8,000 nt of DNA from Proteobacteria bacterium UBA1847. GTDB lineage: Bacteria; Pseudomonadota; Gammaproteobacteria; Steroidobacterales; Woeseiaceae. Below are positions 1-7,197 of the stretch, in pieces. The notes under the pieces are model-generated. The model searched no databases. It was given only the letters and a program-made list of their open reading frames with translations, and was not told where the DNA came from. The first letter of the stretch is position 1. Each line of letters opens with the position of its first letter. Location: NCBI GenBank assembly GCA_002338605.1, contig DDIP01000249.1, positions 1 through 8,000 on the forward strand, in the 5' to 3' direction. A program made the translations under genes and the position numbers.

Positions 1-2659
1 GGCTCATGTAAATACTTTCCCGAGGGAGTCCGGATGCGACGGGTTCCGTCTGAAACCAGGCCACGGCCGCATCGCCATTGGCATTCATATCAATCTTCGG
101 CGTCTTCGCATATTCGCCGTCAACGGAATCGAGAATTGTCGGGCCGGCCCAGGTGCTGCCATCGAGATGATAGGCCACGATGTCCGAAAAGCCGCTCACT
201 GTGGGTGCCTGTGGAAATACGGTAATAACGTCGCCGTTGGTGGCCATGGCGACTTCCGCATGTGACGTGACCGGATCCGCATTCTCGACGAGCCCCATAT
301 CCGTCCAGCCCGTGCCGGGCAAGTAATGCGCGGCCCAGACACTCTGTGAATTGTTGTTGCCGGCGTTCGCAGGCTCTCTCCAGACGACGACCGCTTCGCC
401 GGAAGCGGGGTCACTGGCCATATGAAGCGTATTCTCAACGCCAACCGCCAGTGGCAGTCCTTCCGGCTGCCACCCCGATCCGGCCAGGTACGAGTGGCTC
501 TCAAGGAAATCTTTTGGCAGCACCGTCAACGCGTTGCCGGCAGAGTCCACGGCGAATCCGGGCGGGTACGCCGAATCGATGGTTGCCAGTTCTTCCGGCG
601 GCGTCCAGACGCTGCGGGCCGGGGAGATCGTATGCCACACCGAGTAGCCTCGGTAGAACAGGATCTGACGTTCGCCGCCGGGGCCGAATCCAACCTGGGG
701 CTGCAATGCGGCCTGTGCACCCCCAAGGACGTCAGGCTGAAACACCAGTTCCGCACCGGCCCAACCGCCAGCCGAATCATCATTCAGGATTGTTCCTGTA
801 CAGGTATCGTCGGTGACCAGCGCGTGCTCTGAATCTGTGCTGATAACAAGCTCGAACACTTCGTCATCCTCGGCGTCTGTGTCGCCGGAGACTGAGATGT
901 CGATCGGCGACACCGTATCGCCCGCGGGAATCGTAAGTACGGAGTCGACGGCGGTGTAGTCCTCGCCGGCCATAGCAGTCAGATCATTCGTTGCGTATCT
1001 GATATCGAGTGGTACGTCCAGAGCCTCCGAGAGCATGACCGTCAGCGTGAACGTGGTCGTGCCACTGTCACCTTCTGCAAGCGCCACGTCAACGACACTG
1101 ACTCGAGCAATAGGGTCATCCGTCCGAATAGTGCCGACGCCGTCACCACCGATTGTCGCGTTGCCGAAGGTATTGGTTACACCAAGAACGAAGGTTTCGT
1201 CGTCTTCCGGTTCGGTATCACCGAAAATGGGAACCCGTATCGTCAGCTGTGACTCGCCGGCATCGATCGTGCGCTCGCCAGTCGTCTCCTGGTAGTCGCT
1301 GCCTGACTCCGCTTCACGGTTGCTCGTCGCATAACTGAATGTCACTGGCGTGATAGCCGGAGCGTCGAGCGCAACCGTGAATTCCATGTCAGCCGTGCCA
1401 CTGTCACCCTCGATCAGTTCAGCATTCTGAACGGATATGCGGCGAACCTCGACCACCGTATCGTCGTCATAAATCGTCCCCGTTGCCCATGGATAGCTGA
1501 GTATTGCAGCGTCTGTTTCAGCCGTCAGCGACACGATGAACGTCTCCGGTACCGTACCCTCGGGCTCGTCATCGCCATTGGCCGTAATGACGATCTCCGC
1601 TTCCGTCGAACCTGCCACAAGCGTCACTGAACCACTGGCCGCATCGTAATCCTGCGGTGACGTTGCCGTGGCGTCGATCGTTGACCAGGTTACATGGACG
1701 TCGTTGGAAAGAGCTTCTGACAGCGACAGGTGAAACCTCATCTCGCTTGTCGAACCCGCATCGCCTTCGGTCAGCACCACTGCGTTGCTAACGGACAGAA
1801 TCGGTGTGCTCGCGTCGATGTCCTGCTGTTCGACAAGTACGAGGAATTCCCAGGTCGCGCTCGGCAAACCGTCAAAAACCGAGGACCAATCGAACGTGAC
1901 GAGGAAATTTCCGCCGATGGCAAGGTTGTCGAGGCCCTGCGGCAAAACAAAAACAATGGTCCCGGACCCACCGCTTCCCAACACGATCCGCAAATGCCCG
2001 GAGGCAACGATGAACGGAATGTGGATATCGGAGGTGTAGTAGATATCGTAAGGAATCAGCAGCTCGGCAAGCCCGAGACCGCGAAGCAGATCATCGGTAT
2101 CGATCAACAGGTCGTAGTCGATGTCAACGCTGGCACCCACGAACGAACCATTAAAATATCCGAGGTTGACCAGGTCCATGAACGCCGTCAGCGGATCGTC
2201 GTTGACGAGGATGCCCGAAGCCTCTCCATCGCCAATCGTTGCATTTGACGATGGGTTCGATAGCACAACTCGGAATTCCTCGTTGAGTTCGAATGCTGTA
2301 TCCGGCACCGCCGACAGCGTGATGGTCGCCTGACTCGAGCCCACGGCAAAAGTGACCGTTCCACTGCTGTCGCTGAAGTCCGGGTCCTCGGTCGTGACGT
2401 GAGTAACGGCATAGTCGACCGTGACGGTCCCGGTGGCGGGTGCATCCAGTGACACGGAGAATTGAACGTCAGTGGCGTTGCCACTGCTGCCTTCATCAAT
2501 AATCCGGTCATCACCGATGGTGATCGTGCGGTTCGCCGGCTCCGGGCCCGGACCGGGGGAGCTATCGCCTCCACCGCCCCCACCACCACACGCCGCGATA
2601 CCGAGCAAGATCACGGTAACCAGACTTCCATGCATCGGAATAGCTTCGAATCTTTTCAT
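1..2659 (-). CDS. Large Calx-beta domain surface lipoprotein with propeller-like C-terminal repeats (3' end outside window)
   Basis: The reverse strand stays open from the ATG at 2657-2659 to the left edge, 886 codons without a stop. Residues 1-24 form a lipoprotein signal ending in the lipobox I-A-A-C24; seven glycines and a Pro/Gly linker follow. Gly rather than Asp after the Cys suggests outer-membrane sorting. Four Calx-beta domains can be read at about 44-155, 286-400, 405-515 and 518-628, each with the D/E-E-G start, a DY or DF turn, the 'I-D-x-x-x-E-D-E-x-F' strand and a closing NDD or DDD. These domains usually bind calcium and serve in adhesion. Residues 156-283 are a beta-rich, Asp-rich insert that I cannot assign. 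From about 633 onward, repeats of the 'D-x-x-G-N-A-x-x-V-W' type suggest a beta-propeller, still running at the edge. GGAG sits six bases before the start. The full length and substrate are unknown. Confidence 0.9.
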   Translation of the reverse strand, partial: MKRFEAIPMHGSLVTVILLGIAACGGGGGGGDSSPGPGPEPANRTITIGDDRIIDEGSSGNATDVQFSVSLDAPATGTVTVDYAVTHVTTEDPDFSDSSGTVTFAVGSSQATITLSAVPDTAFELNEEFRVVLSNPSSNATIGDGEASGILVNDDPLTAFMDLVNLGYFNGSFVGASVDIDYDLLIDTDDLLRGLGLAELLIPYDIYYTSDIHIPFIVASGHLRIVLGSGGSGTIVFVLPQGLDNLAIGGNFLVTFDWSSVFDGLPSATWEFLVLVEQQDIDASTPILSVSNAVVLTEGDAGSTSEMRFHLSLSEALSNDVHVTWSTIDATATSPQDYDAASGSVTLVAGSTEAEIVITANGDDEPEGTVPETFIVSLTAETDAAILSYPWATGTIYDDDTVVEVRRISVQNAELIEGDSGTADMEFTVALDAPAITPVTFSYATSNREAESGSDYQETTGERTIDAGESQLTIRVPIFGDTEPEDDETFVLGVTNTFGNATIGGDGVGTIRTDDPIARVSVVDVALAEGDSGTTTFTLTVMLSEALDVPLDIRYATNDLTAMAGEDYTAVDSVLTIPAGDTVSPIDISVSGDTDAEDDEVFELVISTDSEHALVTDDTCTGTILNDDSAGGWAGAELVFQPDVLGGAQAALQPQVGFGPGGERQILFYRGYSVWHTISPARSVWTPPEELATIDSAYPPGFAVDSAGNALTVLPKDFLESHSYLAGSGWQPEGLPLAVGVENTLHMASDPASGEAVVVWREPANAGNNNSQSVWAAHYLPGTGWTDMGLVENADPVTSHAEVAMATNGDVITVFPQAPTVSGFSDIVAYHLDGSTWAGPTILDSVDGEYAKTPKIDMNANGDAAVAWFQTEPVASGLPRESIYMS
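1058..1408. repeat. Exact 15-bp direct repeat inside Calx-beta domains 3 and 4
   Basis: The same 15 bases occur at 1058-1072 and 1394-1408, exactly 336 bp (112 codons) apart. They encode the E-G-D-S-G-T motif that opens the third and fourth Calx-beta domains of the large lipoprotein. The in-frame spacing matches the domain period and suggests these two domains arose by tandem duplication. The flanking bases have already diverged, so the repeat marks old domain duplication and not a mobile element. Confidence 0.6.
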
Positions 2660-2665
2660 CGTATG

Positions 2666-2669
2666 CTCC
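2666..2669 (-). promoter_or_regulatory. Ribosome binding site of the Calx-beta lipoprotein gene
   Basis: On the reverse strand GGAG lies six bases before the ATG at 2657-2659. It supports this start over the in-frame ATG eight codons later, which would shorten the signal peptide and remove its basic residues. The surrounding ten bases TGGAGCATAC, then one base and ATG, also precede the start of the cyclic-nucleotide-binding gene at 6028. Confidence 0.6.
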
Positions 2670-2688
2670 ACGTTTAAGGAGACATACA

Positions 2689-2705
2689 CCGTTCGGACCG
2701 AACGG
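2689..2705. promoter_or_regulatory. Perfect 17-bp palindrome in the leader of the Calx-beta lipoprotein gene (candidate operator or hairpin)
   Basis: CCGTTCGGACCGAACGG has two perfect 8-bp arms around one central base. Its centre is 38 bases upstream of the start at 2659. Its length and symmetry suit a dimeric repressor such as a TetR- or MarR-type regulator; no family can be named from the site alone. In the transcript it could also fold into a 6-bp stem with a 5-base loop. An AT-rich stretch just upstream on the reverse strand (TAAATAAC, about 2712-2719) might be a weak -10 element, which would put the palindrome right at the start of transcription. Confidence 0.5.
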
Positions 2706-2855
2706 GGATCGTTATTTAGAGATTCTTTCGGAATTGCGAGTGCTGACACAGCATCTGTTGCGCAGAACCAGTGAACAATTCAACTGACAATAGGTAGCGG
2801 CGCGGCGTTCAATTCTCAAAATGCCAGAACATTCCGTCCAATTCGCAGCGATACA

Positions 2856-4712
2856 CTACTCATTAAATTCCTTCGGAAAAAACCATGACCTGACGATATG
2901 ACCGGTTGGCCAGACCGCAACTCCGTATACGTCCGCAATCGCAAACGCTATTGAATCCGGTTGTGGACCATGGTTCGGAAGGTGGCTGGTGCGATCACCC
3001 CAGACCGGACGTGTTGTGCCTTTGGCCGAGAAATCAGACTCGAAGGTGATGCCCCACACTCCCGGCTCGATGCCATATCCAATTTCACCGTAGATCGCCA
3101 ACATCTTTGTTCCAATAGATTGAAGCTGAAGGAACTCACGATCTCTTTCTTCTTCGGGTAATACCTCGAAACCATCGGAATCAGCATCACCATTAATCAG
3201 TAGGCCTTCAGGGGAAACAGATCTGGCGAAGATGCCGTAAAATCCATCGTTCGTCGACGATTGATGCTGCACGCCTTGTATCCATGCAACCGTAAAATTC
3301 TCGCCGTCAAACGCGACGTTTGGATATCGTGGACGTTTATTTACCAGATCACTACGAACCAGAATTGGCGCTGACAGCAACTTATTCCCCGAAAAATCGA
3401 CAAATTGTGCAAAGATTGGGCTAGGCTCACCCATAGTCGACGGCTCCGCACGAGGTCCAATCACCACCATTATGCGATCATCACCGACAGCAGAATCTGG
3501 GCGCCAGTTGGCATAATTTTGTGTCTGATACAGTCCGATCATTCCATCAAAGATGGAGAAATTCTCCGAAACCACGCCATTTGGATCGACAAAAGCACCG
3601 TGGATTTGGCGGAAGTTGTCGACGCCGTACACGTCAATATCCATTATCTGCTCCCAGACAACAAAATGCCTCGAACCATCATAGATATTCGAGGCATCAT
3701 ACGCCGGCTTGTTCTTCATTATTAACGATTGCTGAGACGAACCCTCAGTCGATATAAGTATTGGGTCACTGTCGAGAACAATACCATCCTGACTAACCCG
3801 CTTTCCCACGACTGCAAGCTGACTCGTCATTAATGTTTCACCATTCGCGACAATCGGGAAATCCAGTTCCCGGATATAAGTGACAAGGTAGGTGGAACCA
3901 TTCCAGGAAGCGGATGCTGAAAGTTCGCGACAGGGGATACGCTGATCATCAATCGTAAACTCAGGACCAATTCGATCGGGCCCCGGCTGGACAAACACGC
4001 CAACTATTGCGCCCCCAAAAAAAGCCGAACGTTCTTCGTCACGGCAAGCAACCACGAGAAAATGTTGACCATCCGAAGCAGCCGACGGTTCACCGGGATC
4101 ATAGAGACGCTCGATTTCAAACACCCTGGTTCCAATCGAAAATTCCCCAACAGCATGACGAACAATACGCAGATTCCGTTCAAAAATGCTTTGCTTGCCG
4201 ACATACGTAATCGAGACACTGTAGTCGCCAACATCGAAATTTGTTTCCAGAATTCCGATGGGCTCGGAATTTCCTCCGATCTCGCCACTTAGTAAAATTT
4301 CTTCAGCATTCAGGTCGCCTATTTGAATTACCTGTCTCTCGAGTTCCTGAACATTTGTATATGCCGGGTTTCTCTGCCTCATACCCCTCGGCACTATGAT
4401 TACTTCGTAGTACTCAATTTTCTGAATATGATCACCGAATCGAATGACAGCGTTTGGATCGGCTCCTCCGTCAAACAGTACGGACCATTCTTCGGGATAA
4501 AGAATCGTGAAGTCGAAGTCTTCAACGTAGACGCGACGCCACTGAATATTCTGAGGGTCATATGGGTCGGCCGGTGGCGTGAAAGGTCCTGAACCGGGCC
4601 CTGGCGAATCAACAGCGCCTGAGCCACCACCTCCACAGCTCACGATCAGCGCACACAGAATGAGCGCTGCGCCAAACTCTAAGGTCACTTTCGTGTTCTT
4701 CCCAGTCGACAT
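2856..4712 (-). CDS. Lipoprotein with PsbP/DcrB-like N-terminal domain and six- or seven-bladed propeller-like repeats
   Basis: A 618-residue lipoprotein. Residues 1-26 form the signal, with lipobox I-V-S-C26, followed by GGGGSG and a linker containing PGPGSGP, the same design as the Calx-beta neighbour. Residues of about 60-192 read like the PsbP/DcrB-type alpha/beta fold: F-T-I-L-Y-P-E-E-W-S-V at 68-78, then an amphipathic helix, the strand Y-S-V-S-I-T-Y at 164-170 and a final helix near 177-191. From about 195 to the end I count six repeats, possibly seven, of 'D-G-x-x-F-x-V-x-W ... G-x-F-V-x-x-x-G', as in secreted beta-propellers. A D-A-D-S-D-G loop in the fifth repeat could bind calcium. 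The ATG is preceded only by a weak GGGA. GC content in lines I counted is about 42-57%, mostly near 45%, against about 60% in flanking genes, which hints at a different origin. The function is unknown. Confidence 0.88.
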   Translation of the reverse strand: MSTGKNTKVTLEFGAALILCALIVSCGGGGSGAVDSPGPGSGPFTPPADPYDPQNIQWRRVYVEDFDFTILYPEEWSVLFDGGADPNAVIRFGDHIQKIEYYEVIIVPRGMRQRNPAYTNVQELERQVIQIGDLNAEEILLSGEIGGNSEPIGILETNFDVGDYSVSITYVGKQSIFERNLRIVRHAVGEFSIGTRVFEIERLYDPGEPSAASDGQHFLVVACRDEERSAFFGGAIVGVFVQPGPDRIGPEFTIDDQRIPCRELSASASWNGSTYLVTYIRELDFPIVANGETLMTSQLAVVGKRVSQDGIVLDSDPILISTEGSSQQSLIMKNKPAYDASNIYDGSRHFVVWEQIMDIDVYGVDNFRQIHGAFVDPNGVVSENFSIFDGMIGLYQTQNYANWRPDSAVGDDRIMVVIGPRAEPSTMGEPSPIFAQFVDFSGNKLLSAPILVRSDLVNKRPRYPNVAFDGENFTVAWIQGVQHQSSTNDGFYGIFARSVSPEGLLINGDADSDGFEVLPEEERDREFLQLQSIGTKMLAIYGEIGYGIEPGVWGITFESDFSAKGTTRPVWGDRTSHLPNHGPQPDSIAFAIADVYGVAVWPTGHIVRSWFFPKEFNE

Positions 4713-4841
4713 TATCTGGCATCCCGAGTGCGCTGACGGGCAAATGCCTTCGTCTATTCAAACGCAACCAAGTCACGTACGGGGTTGGCAGTTGACAATC
4801 ACACCACATTTGGGAAACCAAGTCAGCTTTCCAGGCCGCGG

Positions 4842-5852
4842 TTATCGAGTTCTGCCAGACGCCTGCGGCCTGCCTGGCCAGTGACCAAACTGCATTTCAA
4901 ACTCGATTCCTACACCAACGACGGGCTCCCGCTTTTCGGATGGCAACTCACGCGGCCAGCTCAGGTAGGTCAGGTACTCGACGAAGAACCACTCACGAAA
5001 CGTTTGCCGACGGTATCGCAGTTCGGCGCCATAGTCTCGTACCGGGACCTCGTGATCCGTTTCACCCGTACTGTAGATCGCATAAGACAAAGCGCTCTTG
5101 TCCGACAGGTTCTGATAAGCAATCAGTTTGCTTGTCCATGCCACGCCTTCGACGTGCTCTTCGACGACTGCGACTGACCATGAGCGAAGCAGCCAGGTTT
5201 GGTTGACCGCGTGATCCAGCGTATTGGTTATCGACATGCCGGCGCCGCGCTGACTTTGCACGAACAGGCGCGGCCAGATCCGCCATAACCAGTCGTCGCT
5301 GAATGCCTTGTTCCAGCGGTACGTCGCCCGGAGATAGGGCTCCAGCGGGGTGACCAGCCTGACTCCGGCGCCGAACGACCAGCCACGCTTTAGTTTGGTA
5401 TCCCGCGTATAACCAATACCGAGCAGCCAGTCCGCATCGTCAATGTCGTTGAATCGATTAGGCAGCGCATCGATATTGTCATTGCCCGAACCATCAACCA
5501 GTTCGTCTGCCTCACCCCGCCCGAATACGAGGCTGGTACGTTCATTGATTGCAGGCATCGCAACGCGCGCTTTGAGGCGCACACGCTGCCTGACGTCATA
5601 GTATTCATCCCATCGACTGCCAACCGACAGACGGCCACGTGAAACGGTCGCTTCTTCCTCAACGCTCGCCGAACCGAAAAAACTGTCGATTTTCTGTGCT
5701 GCACCGGACGTAACGCCATACAACGCCTGTTGCGTCCGATCGAAAATCGGGACTTTTTCCCGCGGTGCTTCAGCGACCTTTTCACTGGCACAACCTGCCA
5801 GGGCGGCACTGGCAAGAACGAAAAAGGCCTGGCGTATCGTTTCAGCTGTAAT
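4842..5852 (-). CDS. Predicted outer-membrane beta-barrel lipoprotein, probable ATT start
   Basis: The reading frame is open from the stop at 5889-5891 down to the TAA at 4842-4844. It encodes a clear lipoprotein signal: R-Q-A-F-F-V-L-A-S-A-A-L-A-G-C, with the lipobox Cys codon at 5790-5792. No ATG, GTG or TTG lies upstream of that signal in this frame. The first standard candidate, TTG at 5721-5723, would remove it. ATT at 5850-5852 has GGAG six bases upstream and gives a normal signal of 20 residues plus Cys21, for 336 residues in all. The mature part alternates polar and hydrophobic/aromatic residues in many short strands (for example F-G-A-G-V-R-L and L-R-A-T-Y-R-W), as in outer-membrane barrels, and the last strand, V-G-V-G-I-E-F-E-M-Q-F, is followed by a 14-residue polar tail. 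I do not recognise the family. The gene lies 129 bp upstream of the 618-residue lipoprotein gene, same strand. Confidence 0.75.
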   Translation of the reverse strand: MTAETIRQAFFVLASAALAGCASEKVAEAPREKVPIFDRTQQALYGVTSGAAQKIDSFFGSASVEEEATVSRGRLSVGSRWDEYYDVRQRVRLKARVAMPAINERTSLVFGRGEADELVDGSGNDNIDALPNRFNDIDDADWLLGIGYTRDTKLKRGWSFGAGVRLVTPLEPYLRATYRWNKAFSDDWLWRIWPRLFVQSQRGAGMSITNTLDHAVNQTWLLRSWSVAVVEEHVEGVAWTSKLIAYQNLSDKSALSYAIYSTGETDHEVPVRDYGAELRYRRQTFREWFFVEYLTYLSWPRELPSEKREPVVGVGIEFEMQFGHWPGRPQASGRTR

Positions 5853-5858
5853 CCGAGG

Positions 5859-5862
5859 CTCC
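5859..5862 (-). promoter_or_regulatory. Shine-Dalgarno site supporting an ATT start
   Basis: On the reverse strand GGAG is followed by six bases (CCTCGG) and then ATT at 5850-5852. This is the only well-spaced GGAG near the signal-peptide-encoding part of the barrel lipoprotein gene, so it decides between the ATT and the alternative in-frame ATA codons at 5835-5837 and 5880-5882. Confidence 0.45.
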
Positions 5863-6017
5863 GGTGTGCTTTGTCCTTGTATCCAAGTCTACAATGGATC
5901 TGGGACCTGGCGCCCATCCTTTGGGCCTCCGGTACCACAATTTGAGAATTGCGTCCCTAAACTGCATTACGTCCAATGCTACGCTGTCGAATCTTGCGAA
6001 ATGATTCGCCTGAATTT

Positions 6018-6021
6018 GGAG
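6018..6021 (+). promoter_or_regulatory. Ribosome binding site choosing the ATG at 6028
   Basis: GGAG with a six-base spacer precedes the ATG at 6028-6030. The earlier in-frame ATG at 6001 and GTG at 5866 have no comparable site, and the sequence they would add does not resemble the start of a cyclic-nucleotide-binding domain. Confidence 0.65.
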
Positions 6022-6027
6022 CATACA

Positions 6028-7077
6028 ATGCCAGTCGCAAAAGGCATGGACGTCGCGCAACTCGCGAATTTCTCGCCATTCAATGCGCTCAAATCAACCA
6101 ATCTCGCCGATCTGTTGAACGATATCGAAGTCCTGCGTGCGAACAAAGGCAGGGTTCTGTTCAATCAGGGTGACGCTGACACCCGAACCGTATATCTGCT
6201 CTCCGGAACGATTGCCTTGCGAGACGGCGACCAGGTAGTGAGTACGGTTGTTGGCGGAACTGACGAGGCACGAAACCCCATCGCGCCGTTAACTCCTCGC
6301 CGATTGTCCGCTGTTGCCCTGGACGACCTTCAGTACTTTACCATCGACAGTGAATTGCTCGATGTGAAGCTCACGCTGGATCAAACGGGAATCTACGAAG
6401 TCGGCGACTTCGGTTCCGAGTTAAACGGCGCCGAAGGCGACTGGATGAGCGCACTGCTGCGCACCAAGACATTCCAGCTGATCCCGGCCCAGAATATTCA
6501 AATGATTTTCATGCGCCTGAAGCGGGTGGATTATAAGGCGGGACACGTCGTCATCAAACAAGGTAGCCAGGGCGATCACTTCTATATTATCAAGAGCGGT
6601 CGCTGCATGGTTACCCGCGAAACGCCAGCGAACAAACAAAACATCGACCTGGCTGAACTGGGCGTGGGCAGCACGTTTGGCGAGGAAGCGCTGATTTCAG
6701 AGGACCCTCGTAACGCAACAGTAACCATGCTGACTGACGGTACACTGATGCGACTGGACCGGGACGATTTTCAATCGCTCCTGAACGAGCCCATGATCGT
6801 ATCGCTGGACCATGACGTTGCAGATGAAGCCGTCGCACAGGGCGGCAAGTGGCTTGATGTTCGGATTCCGAGTGAGTTCAAGTCATTCTGCAAGGCGAAC
6901 GCGACGAATCTGCCGCTGTACCTGCTACGCCACAAACTCAATGTCCTGGATCGCAAGACGCCCTACGTAGTCTATTGTGATACAGGACGACGCAGTTCAG
7001 CGGCAGCCTTCATCCTGAATCAACAGGGTTTCGAAACAGCGGTATTGAAAGGCGGACTCAACCGAAGCGAACATTAG
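6028..7077 (+). CDS. Cyclic nucleotide-binding protein (two cNMP domains) fused to a C-terminal rhodanese domain
   Basis: A 349-residue cytoplasmic protein without signal peptide or membrane segment. Residues of about 15-110 are a first cNMP-type beta-roll (G-R-V-L-F-N-Q-G-D at 41-49, V-Y-L-L-S-G at 55-60) that lacks the phosphate-binding cassette, so it probably no longer binds nucleotide. Residues of about 145-252 are a second, intact domain: G-H-V-V-I-K-Q-G at 172-179, F-Y-I-I-K-S-G at 185-191, and the cassette F-G-E-E-A-L-I...P-R-N-A-T at 217-231, with Glu219 and Arg228 as expected phosphate ligands. Residues of about 262-344 are a rhodanese domain with W-L-D-V-R-I-P-S-E-F at 275-284 and the sulfur-carrying loop C317-D-T-G-R-R. 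No DNA-binding helix-turn-helix is visible, so it is not a CRP-type transcription factor. It probably couples a cyclic-nucleotide or redox/sulfur signal to a partner, which is inference. It ends three residues after the GGL-N-R motif, a short C-terminus for the fold. Confidence 0.9.
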   Translation: MPVAKGMDVAQLANFSPFNALKSTNLADLLNDIEVLRANKGRVLFNQGDADTRTVYLLSGTIALRDGDQVVSTVVGGTDEARNPIAPLTPRRLSAVALDDLQYFTIDSELLDVKLTLDQTGIYEVGDFGSELNGAEGDWMSALLRTKTFQLIPAQNIQMIFMRLKRVDYKAGHVVIKQGSQGDHFYIIKSGRCMVTRETPANKQNIDLAELGVGSTFGEEALISEDPRNATVTMLTDGTLMRLDRDDFQSLLNEPMIVSLDHDVADEAVAQGGKWLDVRIPSEFKSFCKANATNLPLYLLRHKLNVLDRKTPYVVYCDTGRRSSAAAFILNQQGFETAVLKGGLNRSEH

Positions 7078-7197
7078 AAAAACAGCGCTCCAATTTCTGA
7101 AGGCATCTTGCGCGCAACTCAGGCCCGTCGATTCTGTTTCGCCTTTATTCCTAATACTTGCTATTGTCGTGATGTGCGATCCGTGCACGAGCAGCGC

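Larger units (their letters stand above)
5853..6027. promoter_or_regulatory. Divergent intergenic control region
   Basis: These 175 bases separate the leftward lipoprotein gene from the rightward cyclic-nucleotide-binding gene, so promoters for both must lie here or nearby. A hairpin GCCCA-TCCTT-TGGGC is at 5912-5926, and ATCCA/TGGAT arms are at 5881-5885 and 5895-5899. TTGAGA at 5942-5947 could be a -35 element for the rightward gene, but the hexamer 17 bases later (CATTAC) is a poor -10. I see no CRP-type TGTGA-N6-TCACA site. Confidence 0.35.

Noticed and set aside
346..832. Two overlapping plus-strand reading frames of 136 and 156 codons
   Set aside because: They lie antisense to the continuous Calx-beta lipoprotein frame, are rich in Arg/Pro/Ser as expected from an antisense reading of a GC-rich gene, and show no domain motif.
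1730..2248. Plus-strand frame of 172 codons
   Set aside because: It is antisense to the lipoprotein insert and second Calx-beta domain, with no recognisable motif or ribosome binding site.
2567..2587. Triplet-like CCA/CCC run as a microsatellite
   Set aside because: It is the coding sequence for the seven glycines after the lipid-bearing Cys and uses mixed Gly codons, so it is not a simple DNA repeat.
2721..2734. ATTC/GAAT dyad upstream of the Calx-beta gene
   Set aside because: The arms are only four bases long, as expected by chance in AT-rich leader sequence, unlike the 8-bp arms nearby.
4842..5723. TTG at 5723 as the start of the barrel lipoprotein
   Set aside because: It would discard an intact lipobox signal encoded immediately upstream in the same frame, and no Shine-Dalgarno site precedes it.
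5390..5938. Minus-strand frame of 182 codons with an ATG upstream of the barrel lipoprotein
   Set aside because: It runs in another frame across the lipoprotein gene and gives a basic, low-complexity product; the competing frame has the signal peptide and strand pattern.
5866..6027. Extended N-terminus for the cyclic-nucleotide-binding protein from GTG 5866 or ATG 6001
   Set aside because: The added residues do not resemble the family and the clear GGAG site serves the ATG at 6028.
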